A DNA stretch of 64,000 bases from Hyphomicrobiales bacterium (GTDB lineage Bacteria > Pseudomonadota > Alphaproteobacteria > Rhizobiales > NORP267). The stretch is from contig JAJFGZ010000040.1 in NCBI GenBank assembly GCA_021775855.1, positions 89,985-153,984 of the forward strand, read 5' to 3'. The position numbers and the translations under genes were made by a program. The notes under the pieces are model-generated. The model did no database searches and was not told the origin of the DNA. It was given only the letters and a program-made list of their open reading frames with translations. Numbering within the stretch: the stretch's first letter is position 1; every line of letters begins with the position of its first letter. Of the stretch, positions 6,791-15,940 are shown in pieces.

Positions 6791-8347
6791 ATGATCGACG
6801 ATAAAATTGCAGTAACTGGCAGGCGTGGCAGGGGCGGCGGGCGGAAGGCCCGTCAGGAGCAAAGACAACCCGAGGCGACGCAAGTCATTGCGGGTCTTGT
6901 ACGAAATATTCCGACTTACGAATTGCTCAGTGAAGAAGGCCTCGCGACGGTTGAGGCTGCTGCCGATACGATCCTCAAGGATGTGGGCATCGAGTTCCGC
7001 GACGACCCGGAGGTGATCGAAATCTGGCAACAGGCCGGCGCCGATATCGACGGCGAACGGGTGCGATTTGAACCCGGTATGCTGCGTACCATCATCCAGA
7101 AAAGTGCACCTAAACAATTTACTCAGCACGCGCGAAATCCGGCACGGAATGTGGAGATCGGTGGCAACAACATTGTTTTCGCTCCCGCCTATGGACCTCC
7201 ATTCGTCCGCGACATCGAAGGCGGGCGGCGCTACGCCAGTATCGAGGATTTCCAGAATTTCGTGAAGCTCGCCTATCAGATCCCCTGGTTCCACCATTCG
7301 GGCGGCACGGTCTGTGAACCAGTGGATATTCCGGTCAACAAACGCCATCTGGACATGGTCTATGCGCATCTGCGCTATTCCGACAAACCGTTTATGGGTT
7401 CGGTGACAGCGGCGGAACGGGCGGCGGATTCTGTTGAATTGGCCAAAATCGCGTTCGGTGCAGATTTTGTTGACCAGAATTGCTGCATGATCAGCCTGAT
7501 CAATGTGAATTCACCGCTGGTTTACGACGCCACCATGCTGGGGGCGCTCAAGGTCTATGCGAGGGCTAACCAGGGCGTCATCGCCACGCCGTTCATCCTT
7601 GGTGGTGCGATGGGCCCGGTCACGATAGGGGCCAGCGTGGCGCAGGTTCTGGCCGAAGCCATGGCCGGGCTGGCGCTGACCCAGCTGATCCGGCCGGGAT
7701 CACCGTGCATCATGGGGGCGTTTGTCAGTTCCATGTCGCTGCGCTCAGGCGCACCCACATTCGGCATGCCGGAACCGGCCCTCGCCTATCTGGCGATCGG
7801 GCAACTGGCGCGCCGCCTGGGCGTCCCGCTCCGGCTCGGCGGGTGCCTCACGTCTTCCAAGATTTCCGACGCCCAGGCAGCCCAGGAAAGCGCCCACACG
7901 ATCATGCCGACCGTTCTTGCCGGCGCCAACTTCGTACTTCATGGCGCCGGATGGCTCGAAGGCGGGCTGGTCATGGGTTACGAAAAGCTGATTCTCGACG
8001 CCGACCAGCTTGGCATGATGCATGTCATGGCCAGCGGGATCGCGCTCGACGATAACGGCCTGGCGCTGGACGCCTTTCGCGAAGTTGGCCCGGGCAGCCA
8101 TTTCCTCGGTTGCGCCCATACCATGGCAAATTACGAGACGGCCTATTTTGATCCCGCCGTCACCGACAGCAATTCGTTCGAGCAATGGGAAGAGGAAGGT
8201 GAAAAAGATGCCCGCGTCCGCGCCAACGCCAGGTTACGGGAGTTGCAGGGAAGCTACGAGCCGCCCGACATAGATCCCGGCATCGACGAGGCGTTGAAGG
8301 ACTTCATCGCCAGGCGGAAAGACTCGATGCCAGACGCCTGGTATTGA
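6791..8347 (+). CDS. Trimethylamine/glycine-betaine methyltransferase family protein (MttB family, non-pyrrolysine)
   Basis: The 518-residue TIM-barrel protein belongs to the MttB/MtgB family, which moves a methyl group from trimethylamine or a quaternary amine such as glycine betaine to a corrinoid protein. Family segments include IPTYELLSEEGLATVE, GIEFRDDPEVIEIW, HARNPARNVEIGG, FAPAYGPPFVRD and GAGWLEGGLVMGYEKLILD. There is no in-frame TAG, so it is not a pyrrolysine enzyme and true trimethylamine specificity is unlikely. The ATG at 6791 has GGAG nine nt upstream; a 49-codon extension to 6644 would run through the hairpins and lacks family similarity. The N-terminus has an Arg/Gly-rich stretch, TGRRGRGGGRKARQ. 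Confidence 0.93.
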   Translation: MIDDKIAVTGRRGRGGGRKARQEQRQPEATQVIAGLVRNIPTYELLSEEGLATVEAAADTILKDVGIEFRDDPEVIEIWQQAGADIDGERVRFEPGMLRTIIQKSAPKQFTQHARNPARNVEIGGNNIVFAPAYGPPFVRDIEGGRRYASIEDFQNFVKLAYQIPWFHHSGGTVCEPVDIPVNKRHLDMVYAHLRYSDKPFMGSVTAAERAADSVELAKIAFGADFVDQNCCMISLINVNSPLVYDATMLGALKVYARANQGVIATPFILGGAMGPVTIGASVAQVLAEAMAGLALTQLIRPGSPCIMGAFVSSMSLRSGAPTFGMPEPALAYLAIGQLARRLGVPLRLGGCLTSSKISDAQAAQESAHTIMPTVLAGANFVLHGAGWLEGGLVMGYEKLILDADQLGMMHVMASGIALDDNGLALDAFREVGPGSHFLGCAHTMANYETAYFDPAVTDSNSFEQWEEEGEKDARVRANARLRELQGSYEPPDIDPGIDEALKDFIARRKDSMPDAWY

Positions 8348-8433
8348 TCTTCGACGCAGAATTCAGGATTTGCAGAACGGAACCGGCTTGCGGCAACCCA
8401 ACGGGACTAGTATAACCGCGCTCGAAATTAAGT

Positions 8434-8510
8434 CGGAGTGTGGCGCAGCCTGGTAGCGCACCTCGTTCGGGACGAGGGGGTCAGAGGTTCGAATCCTCTC
8501 ACTCCGACCA
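8434..8510 (+). tRNA. tRNA-Pro (anticodon CGG)
   Basis: The 77-nt sequence has acceptor stem CGGAGTG pairing with CACTCCG, a D-arm with AGCCTGGTAGCGC, an anticodon stem-loop CTCGTTCGGGACGAG with CGG, a T-arm AGAGGTTCGAATCCTCT and an encoded CCA end. It lies between the mttB-like gene and ectC. Confidence 0.96.
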
Positions 8511-8556
8511 ATCATTTCTTTCTTCCTGTCATTCGAAATTTGAACTGATCGCGAGA

Positions 8557-8943
8557 TCAATCCTCCGGCAACGCGTAGGCCCCGTCTTCGTCATGGATTT
8601 CGCGGCCCGTCAAGGCGGGGGTGAAAACGCAGACCAGGCGCATGGCGGTGAAGGATTTCAGCCGGTGCCGATCGTGTTTGTCGAGGGTGTACATCGTGCC
8701 GGGTTTGAGCGGGAATACCTCGCCGGTAGCGAGGTTTTCAACTTCACCTTCTCCTTCAATGACGTAATTCGCTTCGATATGGTGTTTGTACCAGAGGACC
8801 TGTTCGGCGCCCGCTTCGGTGATTGTCTCGTGCAAGGAAAATCCAACGCCATCATCGGCCACCAGAAACCGGCGGCTGGCCCAGACGTCGCCGCGCACAT
8901 CGCGCTCGGTTCCGATCAGGTCATCCAGGCTTTTTACAATCAT
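8557..8943 (-). CDS. ectC: L-ectoine synthase
   Basis: The 128-residue cupin closes the ring of N-gamma-acetyl-diaminobutyrate to make the compatible solute ectoine. The full family signature is present: MIVKSLDDLIGTERDV start, WYKHHIEANYVIEGEGEVE, a KPGTMYTLDKHDRH core and LTGREIHDEDGAYALPED end. Glu57, Tyr85 and His93 fall at the positions known as iron ligands in characterised EctC. The upstream in-frame extension to 9171 overlaps the divergent hydrolase gene and is not coding; the ATG at 8943 fits the family start. No ectA, ectB or ask_ect is nearby, so this is a solitary ectC within the window. Confidence 0.95.
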   Translation of the reverse strand: MIVKSLDDLIGTERDVRGDVWASRRFLVADDGVGFSLHETITEAGAEQVLWYKHHIEANYVIEGEGEVENLATGEVFPLKPGTMYTLDKHDRHRLKSFTAMRLVCVFTPALTGREIHDEDGAYALPED

Positions 8944-9043
8944 GATAGAAGCATCTCCCCGCAGGATTTGTTGCCGCGCTGGTTGATTTCTTGTTCCGAC
9001 TGCGCGACGGTCGCGGCATCCAGAACCACGCAATGGACCCAGT

Positions 9044-9949
9044 ATGGCCGACGATATTCCGTTTAACAATTCATTCGATATTACCCATGGGGTGGCGGAC
9101 CAAATCAGCCCGCTGGTGCGGCGCATCGTTGCGCCGAATGCCAGCCCGTTCACGTTCAAAGGCACCTGCACCTATATCGTCGGCAGGGGTGAGGTCGCGG
9201 TAATCGATCCGGGGCCCATGAACGACGACCATCTGGACGCGATCCGCTATGAATTGCGGGACGAAAAAATCACCCATATTCTGGTCACCCATACACACAA
9301 CGACCATTCCCCCGGCGCACGCGTATTGGCCGCTGAAACCGGTGCACCGACTTACGCCTATGGCCCACACGTAACGCCGCCTGCGGAAAGCGACCAGCCA
9401 AACCTTGATGCTGCTAACGACCGGGAGTTTGATCCCGCCCACCATATGGAACATGGCGATATAATCGAGACAGGGGACTGGTCGTTCGAATGCGTCCATA
9501 CGCCGGGCCACACCGCCAACCATATGGCGTTTTCGTTCCGCGAGGAAAATGCGCTGTTTTCCGGCGATCATGTCATGGCCTGGGCGACCAGCGTGATCGC
9601 GCCGCCGGACGGCAACATGACTGCATACATGGCGTCGCTCAGCCTGTTAACGGAACGCAAAGACCGCCTTTACTGGCCGGGACACGGCGGACCGGTCAGC
9701 AACCCCAACCCGTTCGTACGCGCCTTCATCACGCACCGCAAAATGCGCGAGCGGGCGATCTTCGAGCGGATCGAAAAGGGCGACCGGACGGTTGAAGCGA
9801 TTGTGGACAAAGTCTATCGCGGGCTGTCAGAGCGGCTTGTCTTCGCCGCCCGGCTATCAGCGCTCGCGCATATCCAGGACCTCGCGGAGCGTGGTCGGAT
9901 CATCGCCGAACAGGCTGAAGACCAGACGATCTACCTGCCTATTCGCTAA
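9044..9949 (+). CDS. Metallo-beta-lactamase-fold hydrolase (LACTB2/glyoxalase II-like)
   Basis: The 301-residue protein has the complete metal site of the superfamily: H83-x-H85-x-D87-H88 (VTHTHNDHS), H156 in HTPGHTANH, D175 in LFSGDHVM and H214 in WPGHGG. The final ~70 residues look like the winged-helix tail found in LACTB2-type members. The substrate cannot be told; thioester hydrolysis or RNA cleavage are both known in this subfamily. It starts divergently from ectC across a 100-bp gap. Confidence 0.9.
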   Translation: MADDIPFNNSFDITHGVADQISPLVRRIVAPNASPFTFKGTCTYIVGRGEVAVIDPGPMNDDHLDAIRYELRDEKITHILVTHTHNDHSPGARVLAAETGAPTYAYGPHVTPPAESDQPNLDAANDREFDPAHHMEHGDIIETGDWSFECVHTPGHTANHMAFSFREENALFSGDHVMAWATSVIAPPDGNMTAYMASLSLLTERKDRLYWPGHGGPVSNPNPFVRAFITHRKMRERAIFERIEKGDRTVEAIVDKVYRGLSERLVFAARLSALAHIQDLAERGRIIAEQAEDQTIYLPIR

Positions 9950-9979
9950 AACCGTTCCACATCGTAGCGTGAATACGTT

Positions 9980-10765
9980 CTAGGATTCGCCCAGGCTCGG
10001 CGCGACCTGTTCCTGCAGCGCGATCAGGAAACCCTTGATCCGCGCAGCATTGGCGCCGAAATCGTGGCGACCGTAGCGCGAAACCGAACGCACATCGATC
10101 CGGGTATCGCCCTGATCCGGACTAATCGAAATGATCACATCGTCTTCAAATCCCGCCAACAGGGTTTTTGCCACGGCCTGGATCCCGGCCGGGCTGTCGC
10201 TGTCGATCGCGGGCTCTTCGATGACAATCCGCCAGCCCATATCCCGAACCACTAGGATAACCGCCGCGTAGGTATCCTCAACACTGGAGCCGAGATAAAG
10301 CGGTCGGATGTCGGGATAAGCATCTCCCTGGATACGCGCGTTTTCCAATGTATAGCCGGAAACAATCTGGTTCGCGTCGGACGGGCGGATTCCGCTGAGC
10401 TGGATGAAGGCCGGTGGCGCGGTCAGGTTCGTCGAGATGTCGTTCATTTGCGGATAGAGCAAAGTCAGCCCGGCAAAATAGAGCGGGACTGCGATCAGTG
10501 GTAGCGACAGCGCGATCCCGAGAAGAGCCCGCCCGGCGCCATCCAGGCCGTAACTCCATATGGTCAGCAAACCCACCACGGCAAGGATGATCGCAAAGGC
10601 TGCACCGATCCATATAATCGCAAACAGGATCAACATGGTCTGGGCACCGATAATTCCGAATTGATGGAATACCGCCGTCAGGATGTATACCGGTATCGCG
10701 AAGCGCGACAGGCGCAGGCTCCACCGCGCGCTACGCGATGTTCGTCGCCTCAATCGGGTCACCAT
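9980..10765 (-). CDS. DUF1499 family membrane-anchored protein
   Basis: The 261-residue protein has a basic N-terminus, three predicted membrane segments (roughly residues 24-45, 50-72 and 83-104), and a C-terminal soluble domain matching DUF1499. That domain holds DIRPLYLGSSVEDTYAAVILVVRDMGW and ends with RIDVRSVSRYGRHDFGANAARI, the usual family ending. Its biochemical function is unknown to me. It lies 42 nt after the acyl-CoA ligase gene on the same strand, but no functional link is evident. Confidence 0.82.
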   Translation of the reverse strand: MVTRLRRRTSRSARWSLRLSRFAIPVYILTAVFHQFGIIGAQTMLILFAIIWIGAAFAIILAVVGLLTIWSYGLDGAGRALLGIALSLPLIAVPLYFAGLTLLYPQMNDISTNLTAPPAFIQLSGIRPSDANQIVSGYTLENARIQGDAYPDIRPLYLGSSVEDTYAAVILVVRDMGWRIVIEEPAIDSDSPAGIQAVAKTLLAGFEDDVIISISPDQGDTRIDVRSVSRYGRHDFGANAARIKGFLIALQEQVAPSLGES

Positions 10766-10807
10766 GAACCGGGTTCTCCTGTCAGCCCCAACCAGGCATA
10801 TGATGGA

Positions 10808-12445
10808 TCAGGCTGCGTCCGCGGTCGGCAACACATGATCCTTGAACATTTCCCGCAATTCCATTTTCTGGATTTTGCCAGTCGCGGTATGGGGGATTTC
10901 CTTGATGATGACCATATCATCCGGCATCCACCAGGACGCGATCTTGTCGGATAGATAATCCTTCATGTCATCGAAGGACGGTGTCTTGCCCTCCATCGGC
11001 ACCACGATCAGCAGCGGGCGTTCGTCCCATTTTGGATGAGCGACGCCGATAACCGCAGCTTCGGCGACATCGGGGTGGCCGACCGCCATGTTCTCGACGT
11101 CGATCGAAGATATCCACTCACCTCCCGACTTGATGACGTCCTTCGACCGGTCGGTGATTTGCATATAGCCATGGGCATCAATATGGGCAACGTCACCAGT
11201 ATCGAAAAACCCATTCGCGTCCAGGATTTCACCACCCTCGTTTTTGAAATATGCGCTGGAAACCGCAGGTCCCCGCACTTTCAGGCGTCCGAAGGTTTTT
11301 CCGTCCCAGGGCAACTCATTGTCTTCGTCGTCAAAAATTTTCATCTCGACGGAAAACGGAGCGTGGCCCTGTTTTTCCTGGATATCGAGCAAAGCCTCGC
11401 CTTCAAGGCCCGCATATTCCGGCTTGAGTGAACAGAACGAGCCAAGCGGGCTCATTTCGGTCATACCCCAGGCGTGGTCGACATGGGCACCATATTTGTT
11501 CTGGAAGGCTTCGGTCATGGCGCGCGGGCATGCTGCCCCGCCAATCACAACGCGCTGCAGGTCTGGCAATTTTCCGTTCTCCGCCTCAAGATATTGCAGC
11601 AACATCATCCAGATTGTCGGCACGGCTGCGGTAACCGTGACTTTCTCCGTGGTCAGCAATTCATAGATGCTGGCGCCATCCATGCCCGCGCCGGGAAGAA
11701 CGAGACCAGCCCCGCTCATTGGAGCCGAAAATGCCAGCGACCAGCCATTGGCATGGAACAGGGGCACCACGGGCAGGGCTATATCGTTGCTTGAAAGCCC
11801 GAGCATGTCGGGCACGCTACAGGCCATCGAATGCAGCACGTTGGAGCGGTGAGAATAGACGACGCCTTTCGGGTTCCCCGTTGTTCCCGATGTGTAGCAC
11901 ATGCCCGCGGCGGCGTTTTCGTCAAGCTCCTTCCAGACAAAATCACCATCGACATCGTTGAGCCAATCCTCGTAACAGATCGCATTCTTCAGCGAAGTGT
12001 CCGGCATATGGTCGCGATCCGTCATGACGATATAGGTTTCGACCATGGGGAGATGTTCCTGAATTTTCTCAAATAACGGAACGAAAGTCAGATCAGTCAT
12101 CATCACCCGGTCTTCGCCGTGATTGATGATGTAGATAAGCTGCTCGGGAAACAGGCGAGGATTTACAGTGTGGTAGACCGCGCCAACACCGAGAATCCCA
12201 TACCACGCTTCAAAATGCCTCCAGGTATTCCAGGCCATGGTCCCGATCCGGTCACCTTCTTGGATGCCCATCTTATCGAGCGCCTGAGCGACCTTCAGCG
12301 ACCGGGCGTGGATTTTGCTGTAATTGGTCCGATGGATAGGTCCTTCGACAGACCGCGAAATAATTTCCCGGTTTGGGTGTTGCGTTTTGGCGTGATCGAT
12401 CACGCGATGGCATAGCAGCGGCCAGTCCTGCATCAGTCCTTGCAT
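10808..12445 (-). CDS. AMP-forming acyl-CoA synthetase, DmdB-like (3-methylmercaptopropionate-CoA ligase family)
   Basis: The 545-residue adenylating enzyme has the P-loop [17 protein letters not shown], the WGMTEMSP motif, [11 protein letters not shown], the hinge [18 protein letters not shown], and the C-terminal catalytic lysine in TATGKIQK. The N-terminal [11 protein letters not shown] opening and overall sequence resemble the fatty-acyl/DmdB group that activates short to medium acids, including 3-methylmercaptopropionate from DMSP. The substrate is not certain; a general fatty acyl-CoA ligase is the alternative. The ATG at 12445 sits 7 nt after GAGGGG and is preferred over 12484. Confidence 0.88.
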   Translation of the reverse strand: MQGLMQDWPLLCHRVIDHAKTQHPNREIISRSVEGPIHRTNYSKIHARSLKVAQALDKMGIQEGDRIGTMAWNTWRHFEAWYGILGVGAVYHTVNPRLFPEQLIYIINHGEDRVMMTDLTFVPLFEKIQEHLPMVETYIVMTDRDHMPDTSLKNAICYEDWLNDVDGDFVWKELDENAAAGMCYTSGTTGNPKGVVYSHRSNVLHSMACSVPDMLGLSSNDIALPVVPLFHANGWSLAFSAPMSGAGLVLPGAGMDGASIYELLTTEKVTVTAAVPTIWMMLLQYLEAENGKLPDLQRVVIGGAACPRAMTEAFQNKYGAHVDHAWGMTEMSPLGSFCSLKPEYAGLEGEALLDIQEKQGHAPFSVEMKIFDDEDNELPWDGKTFGRLKVRGPAVSSAYFKNEGGEILDANGFFDTGDVAHIDAHGYMQITDRSKDVIKSGGEWISSIDVENMAVGHPDVAEAAVIGVAHPKWDERPLLIVVPMEGKTPSFDDMKDYLSDKIASWWMPDDMVIIKEIPHTATGKIQKMELREMFKDHVLPTADAA

Positions 12446-12524
12446 TGAATATCCCCTCTTTCTGTGCGCATTGAATTTACGCATTTTGTATGTTCAGTCT
12501 AGTGGTAGTATCGAGGAGTGACAA

Positions 12525-13979
12525 ATGCCCGACACTTGCCTGTTATCCGCCGTCGAACTTTCGGAAATGATCGGCCAGAGAAAAATTTCACCGAGCGAGC
12601 TTCTGGAGGCCTACGTCGCGCGCATCGAGATGTTCAATCCCCGTCTCAACGCCGTCGTTTATAAGGATTTCGAGCGCGCCCGGGGTGTGGCCAGAGCAGC
12701 CGACGATCTGGTCGCCAAGGGCGGAGAATTACCTCCGCTCTTCGGCCTGCCGTGTACCATCAAGGACGCGTTCGAAGTGGCGGGGATGAAATCCACGGGC
12801 GGCATCTTGGAGCTCAAGGATCATGTCCCGGATAGAGACGCGGATGCTGTTGCGCTGGCGCGCGGCGCCGGCGCCAATATCATCGGAAAATCCAACGTGC
12901 CCAGGGCCTCATGCGACTTCCAGAGCTTCAACAAAATTTATGGCGTGACCAACAACCCCTACGATCTGGATCGAACCCCGGGAGGGTCATCCGGCGGACC
13001 GGCTACTGCCGTTGCGGCTGGAATGAGCGCATTCGAGATCGGCTCGGATATCGGCGGATCGATCCGTCTGCCGGCGCATTTCTGCGGGCTATTCGGTCTG
13101 AAAACCAGTTACGGAATTGTACCTATGCGCGGACATATTCCACCCCTGCCAGGTTCTCTCGCGCCATCCGATTTATCAGTTGCCGGGCCGCTCACGCGAT
13201 CAGCAATGGACTTGGCACTGATCATTGATTCGATCACTGGACCCGCAGACAACAATCCGGCATGGCGGCCTGATATCCCGGCTGCGAGAAGGACTGATCC
13301 GGAAAATTTGCGTATCGCTGTCTGGCTGGAAGACGACTTCACCCATGTGGATAACGAGAGTGTTGCCCTGATCGAAGCGGCGGCGAATGCCCTGGGCAAG
13401 GCCGGGGCGAAAGTTGATTTTAAAGGCCGCCCGGATTTCACTCTGCGCGAAGCATTCGTCAATTACGTACTGATCATGTACGCGATTGTTGCAAGCGATC
13501 TTCCGGAACATATCCAGACCGATATGATCGAAGCTGCGAAGCATGTCGACCCTCAAGACACGAGCCATACGGCGCTGCAGGCACGGGCAAGCGCGCTCAA
13601 TTATTCCCAATGGCTCACGCTCAACCAGACTCGCGAAATCCACCGGGCCAAATGGGCGGATTTTTTCAAATCCTACGATGCCCTCTTCTGCCCCGTGGCC
13701 CCCGTCCCGGCTTTTCGCCACGACCATCAAAGACTTACCAAACGGCGGCTCGACGTAAACGGTACCGAACAGCCCTATCTCGACGTGATCCATTGGGCTG
13801 GCCTTGCAACGGGCAGTTTTCTACCCGCAGCGGTCGCGCCGATCGGCCAAACGAAAACCGGACTTCCGATTGGCGTCCAGATTGTCGGCCCATGGCTTGA
13901 GGACCGAACCCCGATCGCTATCGCAGCAATTCTGGAGGATTTGATTGGCGGATTTGTTCCAGCAAGTGGATTTGCCTGA
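12525..13979 (+). CDS. Amidase-signature family hydrolase
   Basis: The 484-residue enzyme carries the amidase-signature triad: Lys80 in CTIKDAFEV, cis-Ser155 in TPGGSSGGPA and nucleophile Ser179 in GSDIGGSIRLPAHFCG. It is not GatA by context, as gatB and gatC are absent. The C-terminal half (WADFFKSYDALFCPVAPVPA, LPIGVQIVGPWLEDR) resembles stand-alone fatty-acid-amide-hydrolase-like bacterial amidases. The start at 12525 has a clear GAGGAG. It diverges from the acyl-CoA ligase gene. The substrate is unknown. Confidence 0.92.
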   Translation: MPDTCLLSAVELSEMIGQRKISPSELLEAYVARIEMFNPRLNAVVYKDFERARGVARAADDLVAKGGELPPLFGLPCTIKDAFEVAGMKSTGGILELKDHVPDRDADAVALARGAGANIIGKSNVPRASCDFQSFNKIYGVTNNPYDLDRTPGGSSGGPATAVAAGMSAFEIGSDIGGSIRLPAHFCGLFGLKTSYGIVPMRGHIPPLPGSLAPSDLSVAGPLTRSAMDLALIIDSITGPADNNPAWRPDIPAARRTDPENLRIAVWLEDDFTHVDNESVALIEAAANALGKAGAKVDFKGRPDFTLREAFVNYVLIMYAIVASDLPEHIQTDMIEAAKHVDPQDTSHTALQARASALNYSQWLTLNQTREIHRAKWADFFKSYDALFCPVAPVPAFRHDHQRLTKRRLDVNGTEQPYLDVIHWAGLATGSFLPAAVAPIGQTKTGLPIGVQIVGPWLEDRTPIAIAAILEDLIGGFVPASGFA

Positions 13980-14032
13980 ACATAATCATTCGAGCGCCGC
14001 AAAGTTGCCTCCTTTAGACTTAAGTCTACAGC

Positions 14033-14434
14033 ATGCTTTCTTCTATGTTTGACACCATCGATCTTCGTTTCGCGGCCGCGACCAGCAGATTATCCGATTG
14101 TCTTACCACGCTGCCGATCGATGCGGATCCGGCAACAATCGTCCAGGTCATCCGCTCGGTTGCCAGCGAATTGGGCGGCCAGGTGGTTTTCGATTTCCGT
14201 ACCGGGCTCGAATTTCCTGAACCCGTCCATTGGATTGCCACCCAATTCTGCCATGAAAATCAGGACCTTGTGGTCCATGTGCTGATTGGCGACGGGGACG
14301 AACCGTTCTGGATCGGGCTTGATGATGAATTGCCCGCGCAGTGCGCCCGTCTGGCCCGCGATCTTATGGGCTATGCGGTTTGCCCGCAAACAACGCTGCA
14401 GGATATCAGCGTCGTTTCCGGCTCGATCCACTGA
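14033..14434 (+). CDS. Hypothetical protein, 133 aa
   Basis: I do not recognise this family. The protein is soluble and mildly acidic, with an N-terminal helical part and a middle strand region (QVVFDFRTGLEFPEPVHWIATQFC) ending around GYAVCPQTTLQDISVVSGSIH. There is no signal peptide or membrane segment. Codon usage resembles neighbouring real genes (third-position G/C preference), which favours this strand over an opposing 113-codon frame. It lies between the amidase and the class III aminotransferase genes, co-directional with both. Confidence 0.55.
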   Translation: MLSSMFDTIDLRFAAATSRLSDCLTTLPIDADPATIVQVIRSVASELGGQVVFDFRTGLEFPEPVHWIATQFCHENQDLVVHVLIGDGDEPFWIGLDDELPAQCARLARDLMGYAVCPQTTLQDISVVSGSIH

Positions 14435-14554
14435 TCAATTAAACGTAATTCCCAGATCAAAAGATTCGGCTTGTATTCTTTTACCGGCGCGGGCTGTATG
14501 TGGCTTGTGCCGTAACAGGCATTCCGTAACTTCGAAAATTTCGCCGAGGACAGC

Positions 14555-15937
14555 ATGCCACTCACCAACGCACAGGTTCGCGATGTCGAAACCCTGATCC
14601 ATCCATACACCAATCTCGACGCTCACCGGGAAAACGGCCCGCTGGTCTTTGATCGTGGCGAGGGCATTTACCTTTATGATTCGAACGGTAATAAAATGAT
14701 GGAAGGTCTGGCAGGCCTTTGGTGCACCTCGCTTGGATACGGCAACCGGGAGTTGATCGACGCGGCAACCCGGCAGATGGAAACCCTGACATACAGCCAT
14801 ATTTTTACTGGCAAGAGCCATGAACCGGCGATCGCGCTTGCGGAAAAACTGAAAGAGATTGCACCTGTCCCGATCTCGAAAATCTTTTTCACCTGTTCCG
14901 GTTCGGAAGCCAATGATACCCAGGTCAAGCTGATCTGGTACATGAATAACGCGCTCGGGCGGCCCGAGAAGAAGAAAATCATCAGTCGTATCAAGGGCTA
15001 TCACGGGGTAACCGTGGCGTCGGCGAGCCTAACCGGATTGCCGCCAAACCATATCGACTGGGACCTGCCGATCAAGAATATCCTGCACACGGATTGCCCA
15101 CATCATTACCGATTTGCCGAACCCGGAGAAACCGAAGAAGAATTCGCGAGCCGTTTGGCCAACAATCTTGAAGAAATGATCATCCGCGAGGGGCCCGAAA
15201 CGGTTGCGGCCTTTATCGCGGAGCCGGTCATGGGTGCGGGAGGCGTGATCGTCCCGCCTGCCACGTATTTTGAGAAAATCCAGGCAGTCCTGCACAAATA
15301 CGACGTCTACTTTATTTCGGACGAAGTGATTTGCGGGTTCGGCCGGACCGGCAACATGTTTGGGTGCCAGACCTACGGGTTCGAGCCCAATTCGATTTCG
15401 GTCGCCAAAGCATTGTCGTCCGCTTACATGCCGATCGGTGCCTGCATGATCGCCGAAGACATGTACCAGGCGATGCTGGACGAAAGCCGCAAGGTTGGCA
15501 CGTTCGGGCACGGCTACACCTATTCCGGGCACCCGGTCTCTTGCGCGGTTGCGCTCAAAACCCTCGAAATTTATGAGCGCGACAAGATGGTCCAGAGCGT
15601 TCGCGACAAGATGCCCCTGTTCCAGAAACGTCTCCACGCATTTGCCGACCACCCGTTGGTCGGGGAAGCGCGCGGTGTAGGCCTTGTCGGCGCCGTTGAG
15701 CTGGTTGCCAATAAAGCCACCAAACAGGCTTTCGATCCAAAAGCGGCGGTTGGTGCGAAACTGGTCGGGTTCCTCCAGGAGGAGGGTTTGATCCTGCGTG
15801 CCATGGGCGACAATATCGGCATCTGCCCGCCACTGGTCATCACCGATGATGAGATCAACGCGTTGTTCGACATGCTCGGACGCGGTTTGGACAGGGTCCA
15901 TCAATGGGCCCGACAGGAAGGCCTGACTGTATCCTGA
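14555..15937 (+). CDS. Class III (omega) PLP aminotransferase
   Basis: The 460-residue enzyme has the fold-type I class III motifs: FFTCSGSEANDTQVKL for phosphate binding, FIAEPVMGAGGVIVPP, FISDEVICGFGRTG with Asp256 contacting the pyridine nitrogen, and the PLP lysine K285 in SVAKALSSAYMPIGA. A late GHGYTYSGHPVSCAVAL motif is typical of omega-amino acid or diamine:pyruvate transaminases. The amino donor (beta-alanine, putrescine or taurine type) cannot be fixed. The gene ends 3 nt from the convergent LysE exporter gene. Confidence 0.93.
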   Translation: MPLTNAQVRDVETLIHPYTNLDAHRENGPLVFDRGEGIYLYDSNGNKMMEGLAGLWCTSLGYGNRELIDAATRQMETLTYSHIFTGKSHEPAIALAEKLKEIAPVPISKIFFTCSGSEANDTQVKLIWYMNNALGRPEKKKIISRIKGYHGVTVASASLTGLPPNHIDWDLPIKNILHTDCPHHYRFAEPGETEEEFASRLANNLEEMIIREGPETVAAFIAEPVMGAGGVIVPPATYFEKIQAVLHKYDVYFISDEVICGFGRTGNMFGCQTYGFEPNSISVAKALSSAYMPIGACMIAEDMYQAMLDESRKVGTFGHGYTYSGHPVSCAVALKTLEIYERDKMVQSVRDKMPLFQKRLHAFADHPLVGEARGVGLVGAVELVANKATKQAFDPKAAVGAKLVGFLQEEGLILRAMGDNIGICPPLVITDDEINALFDMLGRGLDRVHQWARQEGLTVS

Positions 15938-15940
15938 TCG

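Noticed and set aside
6791..8347. Pyrrolysine-containing trimethylamine methyltransferase
   Set aside because: There is no in-frame TAG codon in the gene, and no pyl genes are in the window.
8363..8560. Minus-strand ORF of 65 codons across the tRNA-Pro gene
   Set aside because: It is the antisense of the tRNA, with the [13 protein letters not shown] pattern commonly produced by such overlaps.
15029..15904. Minus-strand ORF of 291 codons opposite the class III aminotransferase
   Set aside because: The plus strand encodes a full aminotransferase with all motifs; the opposite frame has no recognisable domain.
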